From Sindora glabra (lineage: Eukaryota; Streptophyta; Magnoliopsida; Fabales; Fabaceae): DNA of 64,000 bases. Shown in pieces: positions 37,198 through 49,027 of this stretch. Under the pieces are notes generated by a model. That model made no database searches and had not been told where the DNA came from. It saw only the letters and a list, made by a program, of their open reading frames with translations. The position numbers and the translations under genes are program-made. Numbering within the stretch: the first letter of the stretch is position 1; the number at the start of each line of letters is the position of its first letter. The stretch lies in the NCBI GenBank assembly GCA_020226215.1, contig CM035232.1, positions 17,706,316-17,770,315 on the forward strand, read 5' to 3'.

Positions 37198-40141
37198 ATG
37201 TTCAGTGCGTGTGTACACACGCCCACCCTCCATCCTGTCAACGGTAGGCCGAATTCGTTCTCCAAGCGCAACTACTCGCCCTCTTCTTCAATGGCCGCGT
37301 CTTCTGCTCGAATCGCCATCGTCGGTGACGTGGTAAGTCTCTCTCCATTTGTACCGTTCGTTTCCCATCTCAAATTTCGAAACTGCGCTTCAGTGTTCAG
37401 CTGTGAGCGTTCCGCGGTGAAGTTGCTGATGGGAATTTATTGAGCATATGTCATGCTCATTTATATATTCGATCATTTCCAAAGTTGTAATTATGGGTTT
37501 TCTTGAAGCATGATTGTTGGAACCTGCAAGATGATGCGAAGGCACTTAAATTTTTGCAGGTGATTTTTTCGTTGTCTGTTGACTCTGTTTATTGTTTTAG
37601 AGATCATGAAGAACAAGGCTTAATAGTTAGTTAATATGATTTGGTTCAATTGTATATAATCATCCTAGAGAGTAGGGGAAAGGAGGAGCCACAGGGAATG
37701 GAAATAGAAGCTTAAATTGAAATAATGTACATTTTATGAACATTTATATTTTTCATATTTTTTATTGAGCAAAGATTTACAATATATCCTGTCTATCAAT
37801 CTGATACGGATCTATATTAAAATTGCAGCCAGATTTGGTGCTGTTTACAGGCAAGTTTCATAGCAATTAAGTGCCTTTGCTTCTTATTAGAAGAATTTTC
37901 TAGTACTGGTCAGTGCTATAGCTTATTGTATTTTGGCGTCAAGACATTGGGCATGTCAAAAAACAATAGGCAACTGAGATCTTAGTGCTAGTATGCTACA
38001 ATAGTGCTAGAAAATTTTCTCTTCCTCTTATACTACTCTAATTGGTGAGGAAGATATCTGAGGAACATGAATGGAAATTCTGTTTCCATCTTGAAGACCT
38101 ATCCCCATGAATTTTTCTGTTACGCATATTCTATGAAGTTATTAATTGTATTGATAACAAAAATGCTTGGACAAGTCAGTGTGTCAGTGCATGCCAAGTT
38201 CATGTCTCATTGATTTGTCTTTATGTGTAACTTTTAAAAGATTTATTACTGTATGTTTATTTAATATATGTCTGTCATTGTTTTATTCCTTTTCCGATTC
38301 TTCTGTATGGAACTTAGGTGATTTTGGGGAGGAGAATGTTGAACTTGTTGAAAGTGTGGCAAGTCTTGAATTTCCTAAAGCAGTAATATTGGGAAACCAT
38401 GATTCCTGGTATACCAGACAGTTTTCAGGAAGGTAAAGTTTACAAATCAATGACCTGGAATCATTTACCTCTTATGTCTCGTACATCTGCTCTGTGGGAG
38501 TTATGTTAATTAGATGTTTCCCCTTGACTTAATTAGCTCATTTTATTTTCTAGTGGGACTCGAGGACAATGAATTTTACAATATGATTAAGCTTCCCCCT
38601 CCACCCCAACAAGCACACAACCTAATCTTTCTGTGGTTACAAGCTTGTACTTTTGAATAGTTAATGACATTTGTTACTTGAAGCTTGATTCATGTTTGGT
38701 ACTTGTGAATCCTAAATGCTGATTTGTAGCCCAAGCTCAAACTAACTTCTGATTTACATGTCAGCAAAAAGGATCGAGTTCAGCTTCAGCTAGAATGGTA
38801 AGCTATTATCTGTAGGGATTGTATTGATTCTGGGAATTCCTTCTTTCATGTATTAATGTGAATATGCTACTTTGATACTCAGCCTTGGTGAGGATCATGT
38901 GGCTTATCAACGTTTGGAATTTCCGTTGATAAAAGTGAGTGTTGTTGGTGGCCGACCTTTTTCTTGCGGAGGAGAGCAGATATTCCGGAAGAAACTTCTA
39001 TCTGCAAGGTGCGTATTCTAGTCATATTATATATGTTTAGAAGGCTCCTATTTCTTCTTTTCTTTGGGCCATTTCTGAAATATTCATAGATTATATTTCT
39101 TAGCTGTGTTGCTCATAAGGCATAAATGTTTGTGAGGAAAATGCCTGATAATATTTTTTATTTTTGAAATTGGCTTCTGATGCATATGAGGTAGAGTTCA
39201 GTTCACGTCTGTGCTCTAATAATGTGACAAATTCAGAAGATTGTTTCAGAAGCATTGTAGCACAAATTCAGTTTGAAAATTTTTTTTTTTAGGTATGGAG
39301 TTGACGACATGGAGGAGAGCGCTAAAAGAATCCATAAAGCTGCTCTTGGCACACCAGAGGATCATTTTATTGTGTTACTGGGACATAATGGACCCACAGG
39401 TGCAGCAGAATTTAAAAATTGAAGCTCAATTGGTATAACGTATTGTAAAGCAAAATTAACAAAATATTGCTTTGTTGAAGGTCTTGGCTCTGGTTTGAGT
39501 GACATTTGTGGAAAAGATTGGGTATTTGGGGCTGGTGACCATGGTGACCCAGGTAATAGGTTCTTCATAGCTCGGCTTCATCCAAGATTTGCCCACTTGT
39601 GCTTTTGGCAATCAGAAATCATGCCATTGCAAAGGCTTGATGTACTATTTTTGTCACATAAATCATAGTAGTGATTCTGCTGCACTTTTTTGTTGACATG
39701 CATTTTTACCTTGAGTCACAAACGTGAAGGAACTAATTTTAACGCCAGTTTTATTACCTTTGCACAACAGATCTAGCACACGCCATATCTTTGTTAAAAG
39801 AGAACAAGGTGAGCATTCCATTGGTTGTGTTCGGTCACATGCACAAAGAGCTCGCACATGGCAATGGCTTGAGGAAAATGATTGTAGTTGGCGCTGACAA
39901 CACCATATACTTGAATGGGGCCATTGTTCCAAGGATCAGAAGATTGGATGGCGAAGGCAAGAGAAACTACTCAGAAGATGAAACTACTCGTTCCTCACCA
40001 GAAGCAAAAGGTACAGCAAGAGCCTTCACAATAGTTGAGATCTCAGAAGGAAGAGCGGTTAAAATTGCAGAAATTTGGGTCTCTGTTGCTCAAGATGGGA
40101 CCAAATTAGAAGAAGAGCACATATTATTTGAATCCTGTTAG
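37198..40141 (+). CDS. Calcineurin-like metallophosphoesterase, nine exons, probably plastid-targeted
   Basis: Exons: 37198-37332, 37509-37559, 37829-37850, 38318-38432, 38765-38797, 38883-39008, 39293-39399, 39481-39552 and 39771-40141. Together they make 1,032 bases in one frame, or 343 residues plus TAG. Family metal-binding motifs are all present: GDVHD (43-47), GDFGEEN (70-76), GNHD (95-98), GHNG (191-194) and GHMH (242-245), so hydrolysis of a phosphoester by a two-metal centre is expected. The substrate is unknown. The start is the first ATG after an in-frame TAA at 37183. The first 31 residues are Ser/Arg-rich with few acids, like a plastid transit peptide. Met32 (37291) is an alternative start. 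It resembles a plant and cyanobacterial branch of the superfamily. The third intron uses a GC donor. It appears intact. Confidence 0.93.
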
Positions 40142-40200
40142 GTTCCTCTGTATTTGATTAGGTTCCTCCTGAGTCACCCAACATGTTTATTACATTGATG

Positions 40201-40206
40201 AATAAA
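40201..40206 (+). terminator. Polyadenylation signal
   Basis: AATAAA lies 60 bases downstream of the phosphoesterase stop codon and is a plausible near-upstream element for 3' end formation. Confidence 0.6.
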
Positions 40207-41172
40207 AAAACCCCGAGGTGGATGTGTACAAACATGTGCAAATCTGTATTGGCCCAGACCAGACATACTGTATACTGTGTAGCATTGACATACGCTCACA
40301 TACCAATTCGTTTTCTAGATGGAGATCGGAGGTACATTAACTCAAAAATCTTATAAGCATAAAAAATGAAGTCTGAAATTGAATTTGTACTTTTTTTTAT
40401 ATTCATTATATTGAACTTTGTAAATTTACTTTATTATTCTGTATTTAATAATAGCCCTTAATATATATTCAAAATTCAATTTTAAATCTATGTATATAAT
40501 ATTATTAATATTAATTACAGATATTTCGTCCTCAAAAGTGGCTTAGACGAAGGATAGTGAGCCATCTCACTGCACTCACGGATGAGAGATGGAACAAAAA
40601 ATTTTCTCTTGATAGATGCAAAACTTTTTCATTTAGAGTGTAGTTTATTCAGTTGAATCAGTAGCTCACTGCATTTTTGTGTTAATTGTTTGTTAAGTAG
40701 TAAGAAAATAAAAGAAGAAATAAAGTGGAGAATTATTTTGTAATTTTAATTTAATTTTATGATAATAAAATCATTAACATTCTTCCTTTTAATTTTTGTT
40801 CTACCCAAGATTCACAAAATCGCGTCTGACTCCTCGGAAAATACTTGTATGAAGTTCTACATGGATTAGATTTGAAAGTTATGATATATATGGCATCAAA
40901 CTTAATTATTTAAATAATTTCAGCTAGGCTAGTAGCCCATGTGATTCCAGTTTAATGGTTGTCTTGAATCAACGGAGTTACAAATGGTATCAAAAACGTT
41001 TGTTGGTATTTTCACGCAATAAAAAGAAATCTTCATATAACAAATTAGACCAAAAAAAAAATTTTTTTACGAAATGAAAATAAGAGCATGTTTTATAGGC
41101 AGGTATACTGACGTATACAAGTATTTTGCAGATTTCTGATGCTAATCTTTTTTCAGCGGAGAGGAAAGCTAT

Positions 41173-41538
41173 ATGTTTTGTTTGTCCTCAAACATTTGGA
41201 ATCATGTTCAATGGTATGAATCCATTGTATTTTTCACCTTTCAGGATGTTCCATTTGCCATCATTGCACATACTCTTTACATTCTGCAGCATCTAATCTC
41301 GTGTGATGCCATTGAATATTATAACGTAGAGTCTGTCTCGTTAGTTACATTGCAAAAGATTCTACACCGAATGAATGATTTCCAACAATATCATTTTCAT
41401 ATTTTGCTTTTGGGGGACCCTTCAGCAGTGGCAGCAATTTGGCGAATTGTAAGCGTCACCAATGACTTTAAGGTCCAAAGTAAAAAGGGGATAAAGGCAG
41501 CCATCATCCTGAGGGTTGACCATCCTTTTGATGATTAG
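41173..41538 (+). other. Unassigned 121-codon open frame, possible exon or gene fragment
   Basis: This frame is longer than expected by chance in such AT-rich DNA. The protein-like part from DVPFAIIAHTLYILQHLI to ILRVDHPFDD is balanced in composition. It begins immediately after a good splice-acceptor-like tract (TTTTTCACCTTTCAG, ending at 41244). That suggests a terminal exon of a gene or of a captured or duplicated fragment. No further exons are evident upstream. I do not recognise the family, and it may be non-functional. Confidence 0.35.
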
Positions 41539-41716
41539 ATGCACATTGTAAATCTTTTCCTCTTGATAGATGCAAATTTCAAAAGAGTTTACTCGCATGA
41601 AATTGATGACCCATTTCCTAGACTTCTTAGTTAGTCCAATGTACAGGGGTTATTCGAGGCTCTGCTCTTATTTTTAGTTCACATTTGATGATGTGTGATT
41701 TTTTTTTTCATTTTTT

Positions 41717-41718
<2 letters not shown>

Positions 41719-41770
<52 letters not shown>
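41719..41770. repeat. Compound (TA)n(TG)n microsatellite
   Basis: About 17 TA units run directly into about 9 TG units. Confidence 0.95.
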
Positions 41771-43612
41771 AAATCAATTAGTTAACAATTAGTCAACAGT
41801 CAATTACTTAAAATTATGCACCAAAGCACAATGTTTTAAAAAATCGAATCAGATTGATTAATTATAATGATTTAATCATGCCATGATTTTAGTTATGATA
41901 TAATTGAAACAATCAGTTTTTTAATTTAATATTATTTTTAATAATAGAAGTAATTCACTTGATAAATATATATAAAATTTTAAACTACTCCCTCCATATT
42001 TTATTATTTATTGCATTTCTCTTAAATTTTTTATTTCTTTTTATCTATTATTTTAAAATTTTAATGAAATACTAAATATATTTTTTAAAATGTACCTTCA
42101 TTTTTCATTAATAAAAATTTCATTATTATATACTTTTATATTGAAATATCTAAATAAATTTATTTTATTTTTCTCACTCTACTTTCAATTATGTTAAAAT
42201 TTATGTATGAAATAAGGGAGAAAAAATTATAGATGCATAAGTTTAATTACAAATTCCAAGTGAAGAAAAAATAGAAATGAAATAAATTTTAATTTTGAAA
42301 TTAAAAATAATTTTCAAAATTCATTAAAATGAATATCTAAATTATTCTTTAATTTATATAAAATTAATAAAAATATGAAAGAGAGAAATAATAAAAAAAT
42401 GAAGTATTTAAAGTAATATTAAATTTCAATATACCGCTAAAATCCGAAGCCACCCCTTACTTTCTGAAAGTTGAAAATCATCCAATCCGATGGATAATTA
42501 TACTGTGGATTCCCCTCTGTAGCCACAGATATCCTTCTTTAAAGCTTCTCTTTCTGTGAAAAGTGTCTTGTAGTAATAATATTATATAATTACTATTTAG
42601 CACTGTTCGTCCGTTTGGTGCACCGAATTCCAAGCAGTCTTTGTGGGCTTTTTTGACTCTTTCTTTGTCTTGATAGCCATTGATTGAATAAGAGAAAAGC
42701 AAGTGAAATTGAAACCCTAAAAAGTCACCCTAATAACCTCTGGGGGTAACCATTCACATTAATGCCTCTGACCCCGCCAACTGGGGAGTGGCTTGACCAT
42801 GATACTATGAGATAATAATATTTATTTAAGCAATTCTAATTGCATTTGAAATGGTGCATATACCATCATTTAACGGCGCTGTACACTGCATCTTTAGAAA
42901 CGAAGGGTTTAGAAACGAAGGGCAAGATAATTGGTCCACTTCAAAATCTGTCATAACTTGTTATACGAAAAATCATCCAAATAATATATAAAATTATAAA
43001 TTCTTCCTAAGTGAACAATTGTAGTAGCTGTCTACCATGCCCAATCAGCTTCAAACGTGGCCAAGTCAGCAACAATAGTTGTCTAGAATTCAATTTTTTC
43101 TGGTCAAAGAAGGAAACAAAATTGTAGTAGGGAAAGAAGGAAATGGAGGCCAGTAGAGAAACAAATAGTACAAAGGCTAGTTTCGAAGTTAAAGCACGTA
43201 TTTTTTGCCTTAAGGACACAATGCAAATTGAAATAATGCAATGGGTGCAGTGCTAAAAATCGAATTTTACCGTGGTAGATCACCAACTTCCATATAGCTC
43301 TTGTGAGCGCGTGATGAGGAATGCACCTCTCAGCTCCTAATCAAGGGTCAATAACAGTAATTTATAATGGATCCACCAAGTATAATGCATGGATCATTTA
43401 CTACACTTTACCGATCACCGCCCCCATGATGGATTGTGATTTCTGCTGCCTAATGCACCGCAATTTGCAATCCACGCTAGCCCTCAACCATTGCCATGTC
43501 AATGCTCACTCAGCATGATTCCCGAACCATTCTCTTTGATTTTTTGGGTCATTTTGTCATTTTGAAAACAAGAGATCCTTCTTTATACTTTTTTCGCATT
43601 AGTTTAATCCTG

Positions 43613-43707
43613 ACAGATGAGATGTCATAATCAATATCCAATGGATACCGTGCCTCCACGTCACCCAAGGTTTCAAAACTCCCTAGGTGCCATAGAATCT
43701 CCCTTAT
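43613..43707. mobile_element. Degenerate half copy of the 163-bp foldback MITE
   Basis: The order of words matches the right arm of the MITE at 31723-31885: GATGAGAT, ATCCAATGGAT, GCCTCCACGTCACCCAAGG, TTTCAAAACTCCCTAGG, TGCCATAGAATCTCCC. Several substitutions are present and the left arm is missing or unrecognisable. It shows that the family is dispersed in this genome. Confidence 0.6.
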
Positions 43708-46160
43708 TTAATATATATGATAAATTTTAATTTAAAATAATGACACATAAGAAAATATAGATGTATCTAATATCAGTAATACTATATACAATAAAAATAA
43801 AATTTAAAATTAAGTTTTAAATATAAATAAAAATTATTAATAAATTTATAAATTTCAATTTAATGAATATAAAATATTTAAATCTCATTTTTGTTACTTA
43901 TATCAATTTTTATCTAACATTAACGTTAACCATATGTTTATATTTTATACACCTTTTATATTCTATATCACTTTTAAAACTAATTAAAATTAATAATAAT
44001 TATTATTAATATGAAAAAGCACCATTAAGATAGTTGAGTTAATCAAATTAGACCATTATGTCAATCTAGGTTATATAGTTTTCAAGCAAGAGGATGTTAA
44101 TTCACAATTAGCAAATTAAAAATCTATTTTGATCCTCATAAAATTAAGTTTTTATTAATTTATTATTTATTAAAAATTTATATTAATTTAATTTTTTATA
44201 AAATTAACTATACCTCAAATTTTAATTCCTTTATATATGAAATGAAATTACTGAATTATTGTATAAAAGAATTAAAATTTGATATAAAATTAATTTTATA
44301 AAGATCAAGAGATCATTTGATTCACAAAAATAACGTATGGGGAAGTGGAAAATTCTTGAGACATTTAATTGACCATTAACTATAAAAATGGAGGAAGTAG
44401 AATTTTTTGAAAATATCTATTTCTCACTGACCAGGAAAAATTGTTTATTCACACTCTTTGTGTACGAAGAACTTATCATAATTTTTTTAGATAAAAATAC
44501 AAAATTATATTTATTTAATTTAATTAATAATCATTTTATTTTTTATCCTTATCATTTGAAAATTATAATAAATATAATTTATTAATTATAAAATATAAAT
44601 ATATTTATTTGTATCTAATTATTAATTATATAAAATAAAATTATTTTATTAGTTATATAATATAAACAATGAATATTATATAAAATTATATGAAATATAT
44701 TTTAAATATTATATCAAAAATGTAAATTATAAATATTATTATAATAGAAATTTAATTCTAAATATAATTATATTTATTATATATATTATATTATATTATA
44801 TTTATTATTTTAATATTTAATTATAAAAATAAAAATTTTAAATTTCCTATTATTTTTATATAAATTTGATAGAATTAATTATTTAATTAACATTTTTGTT
44901 TATTTAAACTATTTTTTATTTTAGTTATATTAAGATAATTTAAGATACACACACACACACACACATATAAGACTTCAAACCTATTTTATATTTTTATAAT
45001 AAATTAAAAATAAGAAATTACCAATTTAAAAAATATGATAAAAATATTAAAAAAGGTAATTAGAAATAATTAAAATCTATTGAGATTTTTTAAATTTTTA
45101 TATAATAATTTTAAAAGATATATTAATCATCTTAATAATACTTCCTCAGAAGTTTAAAGTTAAATTAAGTAAAATATAGAAAATTAATTTCTAAAATGTG
45201 TTAATTCCTTAATATCCAATCAAATAATTATGAGCACTTTCAAAAATGTTACACCCTCCTTAAATTATAGTAAATCAAAAATTATTTTATGAGAAAGAAT
45301 ACTTGAGATAACAAGTAAATTTGGTTGAGTTAGAAATTTTGTGTGTGAAATATAAAATAAAATAAAATAAAGTTAATAAATTAAAAATATAAAAATATGA
45401 ATTTAATAAAAATTTGATAAAAAATTATTAAAATCATCAAGTATAAAGTTTTAAACTAATGCAAGTAAATATGTGACTATGAAAGAAATTTAGAGGTGTT
45501 TTTCTAAAAATCTAGGGCCATAATCTACAATTTTAACCCTTTAAACCCCTAATATCACTTATTTTTCTTCATCTTTCAATTTTTTCTAATTCTTTTTACA
45601 TTTTTTCCCCACTACTCTATCAACTAGATAATGAAAGCCTTAATTCTTTTTTATTTCTTCATCCAATCAATATAAAAGTATTACTTTTATTAAGCTTTTT
45701 AATTGATGAAGAAATTTGATATTATTTAATTTTGTTAGGAATTTTTAACCTTAACTCTAGAACTTATGTATTTTAATGTGATTAAGGTTGAAAAATCTTC
45801 AAACTAACTTCCTAACATCTTCTTCCATATAAAATGAGTGGATAATCTAGTTTAATTCATGAATTTGTGATTATGTGATGATATTGATGAAATATTATTT
45901 TTTTTTACGATTTTGCTTGAAACATGTTTAATTTAATATGGTAGGTGTAATAAATGATAAAAAGACATGATAAAAGATGTTAAATAGGTGTATTAATGCT
46001 TATATCAAGGTTTGGTATGTCATAAATATGTTTATAAGGCATTTATGGCTAAGTGAATAGTAAATTTTATTAGCCTTAAAGCTTCATGTGATGAGTTTTG
46101 ATAATGATAAATAAATATTACAATAGCTTTGTATGTCTTATGCTAAAGTGATATATGTTA

Positions 46161-46480
46161 ATAGACATATTATGTTATAATTGATGCATATATATGATAT
46201 GATGATTATACTTGTTATTATATATGCATGATGACAAATGAATGTCATAATAGAATTGCATGTCTTTGTACCAAAATGTTATAAAACTTTCAATAAACAT
46301 GCTAGATTATGATTGTAATAGACATACTATGTTATAATTGATGCATATTTATGATATGATGATTATACTTGTTGTTATATATGCATGATGATAAATGAAT
46401 ATCATAATAGAATTGCATGTCTTTGTATCAAAATGCTATAAAACCTTCAATAGACATGCTAGATTATGATTATAATAGCA
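46161..46480 (+). repeat. 157-bp tandem duplication inside the LTR
   Basis: The block beginning ATAGACATATTATGTTATAATTG recurs 157 bp later as ATAGACATACTATG. Both are followed by GATGATTATACTTGTT and AGAATTGCATGTCTTTGTA. About two copies, a few percent diverged. Confidence 0.85.
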
Positions 46481-47029
46481 ATGCTTGATAATATGCTAAA
46501 AGAATAATATTTTATACAAGCATTACTAAGCATATGATTAATCAAGATATGTAAAAGGATGATTATGCATGAACTTATTCTAATTAATTTTATATGAATT
46601 ATGCATCAATATCTTGATATATTAGATTGAACTAACTATATTGTTTGCAAGGTTGATGAACTTGTATATAGGAAAGTCCAAGGTGAAGAAGAGTGAGCAT
46701 TGAAGCAAAAGAATGGAAGATCACATCATGCTCAACTCAAGAACAAGAAAGAAATACAAGAAAGGAGATGTGATCCAAGTATTGAAGATTGAGAAGATCG
46801 AAAGTTTGGAAGCATCAAGAAAAGTTAAGGAACTTCATTGGTATAGTATCTCACTTTAGGCTTAGACTTTCTTGTAAAATAGAGTATTTCATGATATAGA
46901 GCTCAAACATATTTTTTATATTCTTAGCTTGATCAAAATGTTTTAAAATATAGCCCACAATCACATTTTAACAAGATAACCTATGGGACATTTCAAAAAC
47001 TAATGAAATATGAGGTTTTAATATTTTCA

Positions 47030-47600
47030 TTTTTGACCTTTGGTCATTCTTTTAATCATATCTCATAAAATATTTATTATTTGATTGCTAAATTTTTTCA
47101 TATGAAAATAGACTCAAATAGTTTTCCATGGACAGATTATTTACTTAAAATGATTAATATATGAATGAGTTATGATCTCTTCAAATTGAGTCTAAAAACT
47201 AGCTTTTTGTATGATAGTCATTTCTGATGTGTGCTCAATGTTTTGATCATATCTTGAAAAATACAAATTATATGACCACTAAATTATTTTTATATGAAAA
47301 TATACTCAAAGGGCTCTCCATGGACTGGTCATTTGCTTAAAATGACTAAGATACGAAAGAGTTATGAATTTTACAAATTGAGTCTTAAAATCAGATTTTC
47401 ACTGATTCATTGTTTCTGACCTTTGCTCATTGTTTTCAACATATCTTAAAAATTACATCATATATGAGCATGATACTAGTCCTATTTGAAATTATACTCA
47501 ATTATATTTCCAATGATAGGTCATTTGCTTAAAACGAGTTTAAAATGAAGAAATTATGACCTTTTAAAGTTGAGTCTGCATTTTTATCTAGGTGAATCGA
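47030..47600 (+). repeat. Threefold ~190-bp tandem repeat inside the LTR
   Basis: Three units begin near 47035, 47225 and 47419. Each carries CTGACCTTTGCTCAT-like, ATGAAAATATACTCAAA-like, CCATGGACTGGTCATTTGCTTAAAATGA-like and GAGTTATGA...TTGAGTCT words in the same order. Divergence between units is considerable, so the triplication is old. Confidence 0.8.
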
Positions 47601-48977
47601 TTTGGCAATTGATTTCAGACATCCAGAGAGCACTCTGGACGTCCTGAATCAATTCGGGACTTGATTCCAGCCATTCTGGTGCATGAATAATGACTAGTAA
47701 CGACCAGTTTTCATTCCTAACAATCTCAAACGGCTATAATACTTCATAAGTTTTATATATAAGCTAAGAAACATAAAATACAATATAGAGAGAGCCTAAA
47801 CTACATCTTTAAACATTATTTTACATCCTTCTTTATCCAAATCATGATTTGAGCTCATCTTTGTGAAATTTCTCTATTCTAAGTGCTTCATTTGTTCTAT
47901 CCACTCTTTAAGAGAGTTTTTATGAATTGATTTTCATCTTGTATCACTTTAGAATTGTAAAGGTGAGGTATCCCTTGGAAAATCATAGAGAAGGTGAGGT
48001 AACCTTTGTAAAAGGAAAATTTGCTTAAGGAAGAACAAGAGAATTGTAAGGCTTCTTCAAGTGCCAATTGAAACTTGAAGGAATAGTGGATTAACACAAG
48101 CTTGGAGAGCTTGGAGAATGGATGTACACCTTGGTGAGGATATCCAAGGGAGGAACCATTATAAATCCTTGTGTTTAATATTTTTACTTTATCTCTTTAT
48201 CTTTCTGCACTCGCTCTGTTTTCCTTGCTGCATATACTCTGTTTTGCTAATATATTGTGCTGTAATGTTTATTTTGTTGCTTGGATAATTGAATGGTTGA
48301 AAAAGAAATTCATCTATGTATTAGTTTCTTGATTATCTATCTATGCATAGTTGATGATCACTTGTTCTATTTTTATTTATGTCATATGTTGTGATCCAAT
48401 ACTTATGATGATGTATATATGACTAAATGTGCTAAAAGGGTAAATATCTATGCATTGACTTATTGTTTCTTCATCCATTATTGAATGAGTTGCCTTGCAC
48501 AAGTGAATTAAATTATTATATCTTGAGTGCAAATATATTCATAAAACCTTCTTGGAAGTATTTAAATTAAAATTATTCTTATGACTTCCCAAAATCAAAA
48601 AGTTTCTAAAAAGAATTTGAAAAATAAGAAAAATTTTAGAAACACTCAATTCACCCCTCCTTTTGGGTGTAGGTTGCCAAGGCTAACAAATTTTTCACAA
48701 GAAAATATGATTTTCATAAGTGAATTGAGTGTGCAATCAATTTTTATGATTCAAAGGCAAATATGGACTTAAGAATTGAATATGCAAACAATTCTCCTTG
48801 TGCAAATGCAAGTTTAAAGGAGGTGAATTGATTATGCAAATGATTCACCATCCTCAAAATTTTATACCTACTTTAAAAGGATTTAACTTTTTCATCTTAC
48901 ACCGATTTTAAGAGAATCAAGTATTGTTAGAAAAGTAATTAAATCTATTTTCAAATGAAATTAGTTTCAAATTAATA

Positions 48978-48978
<1 letters not shown>

Positions 48979-49026
<48 letters not shown>
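48979..49026. repeat. (CA)n microsatellite
   Basis: An uninterrupted CA run of about 24 units within the outer LTR. Confidence 0.97.

Positions 49027-49027
<1 letters not shown>

Larger units (their letters stand above)
40207..45246. other. AT-rich intergenic region with scattered repeats
   Basis: No recognisable complete gene. It includes an unassigned open frame (41173-41538), a compound TA/TG microsatellite (41719-41770), and a somewhat GC-richer stretch at 42430-43560 in which I recognise nothing. It also includes a degenerate MITE copy (43613-43707) and a highly AT-rich tail with a short AC run at 44946-44964. Confidence 0.5.
45733..48688 (+). mobile_element. Solo LTR, 2,956 bp, with perfect 5-bp target duplication
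   Basis: It starts TGTTAGGAA and ends AAGGCTAACA, inverted 6-bp termini TGTTAG/CTAACA. AATTT is present immediately on both sides (45728-45732 and 48689-48693). The 3' part contains words seen in copia SIRE/Maximus-like LTRs, such as GAACCATTATAAATCCTTGTG and TTCACCCCTCCTTTTGGGTG. There is no internal region, so two LTRs probably recombined. It contains a 157-bp tandem duplication, a threefold 190-bp repeat and hairpins. It is inserted within the older LTR at 45247-50340. Confidence 0.88.

Noticed and set aside
39362..39932. Minus-strand frames within the phosphoesterase gene
   Set aside because: They overlap spliced plus-strand exons with intact motifs and correct frame, so they are shadows.
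42478..43518. Several 60-74 codon frames in the GC-richer stretch
   Set aside because: They overlap one another on both strands, show no recognisable motifs and have no supporting splice structure.
44388..44585. 65-codon frame in AT-rich DNA
   Set aside because: Its composition follows the local A/T bias and there is no start context, motif or neighbour to support it.
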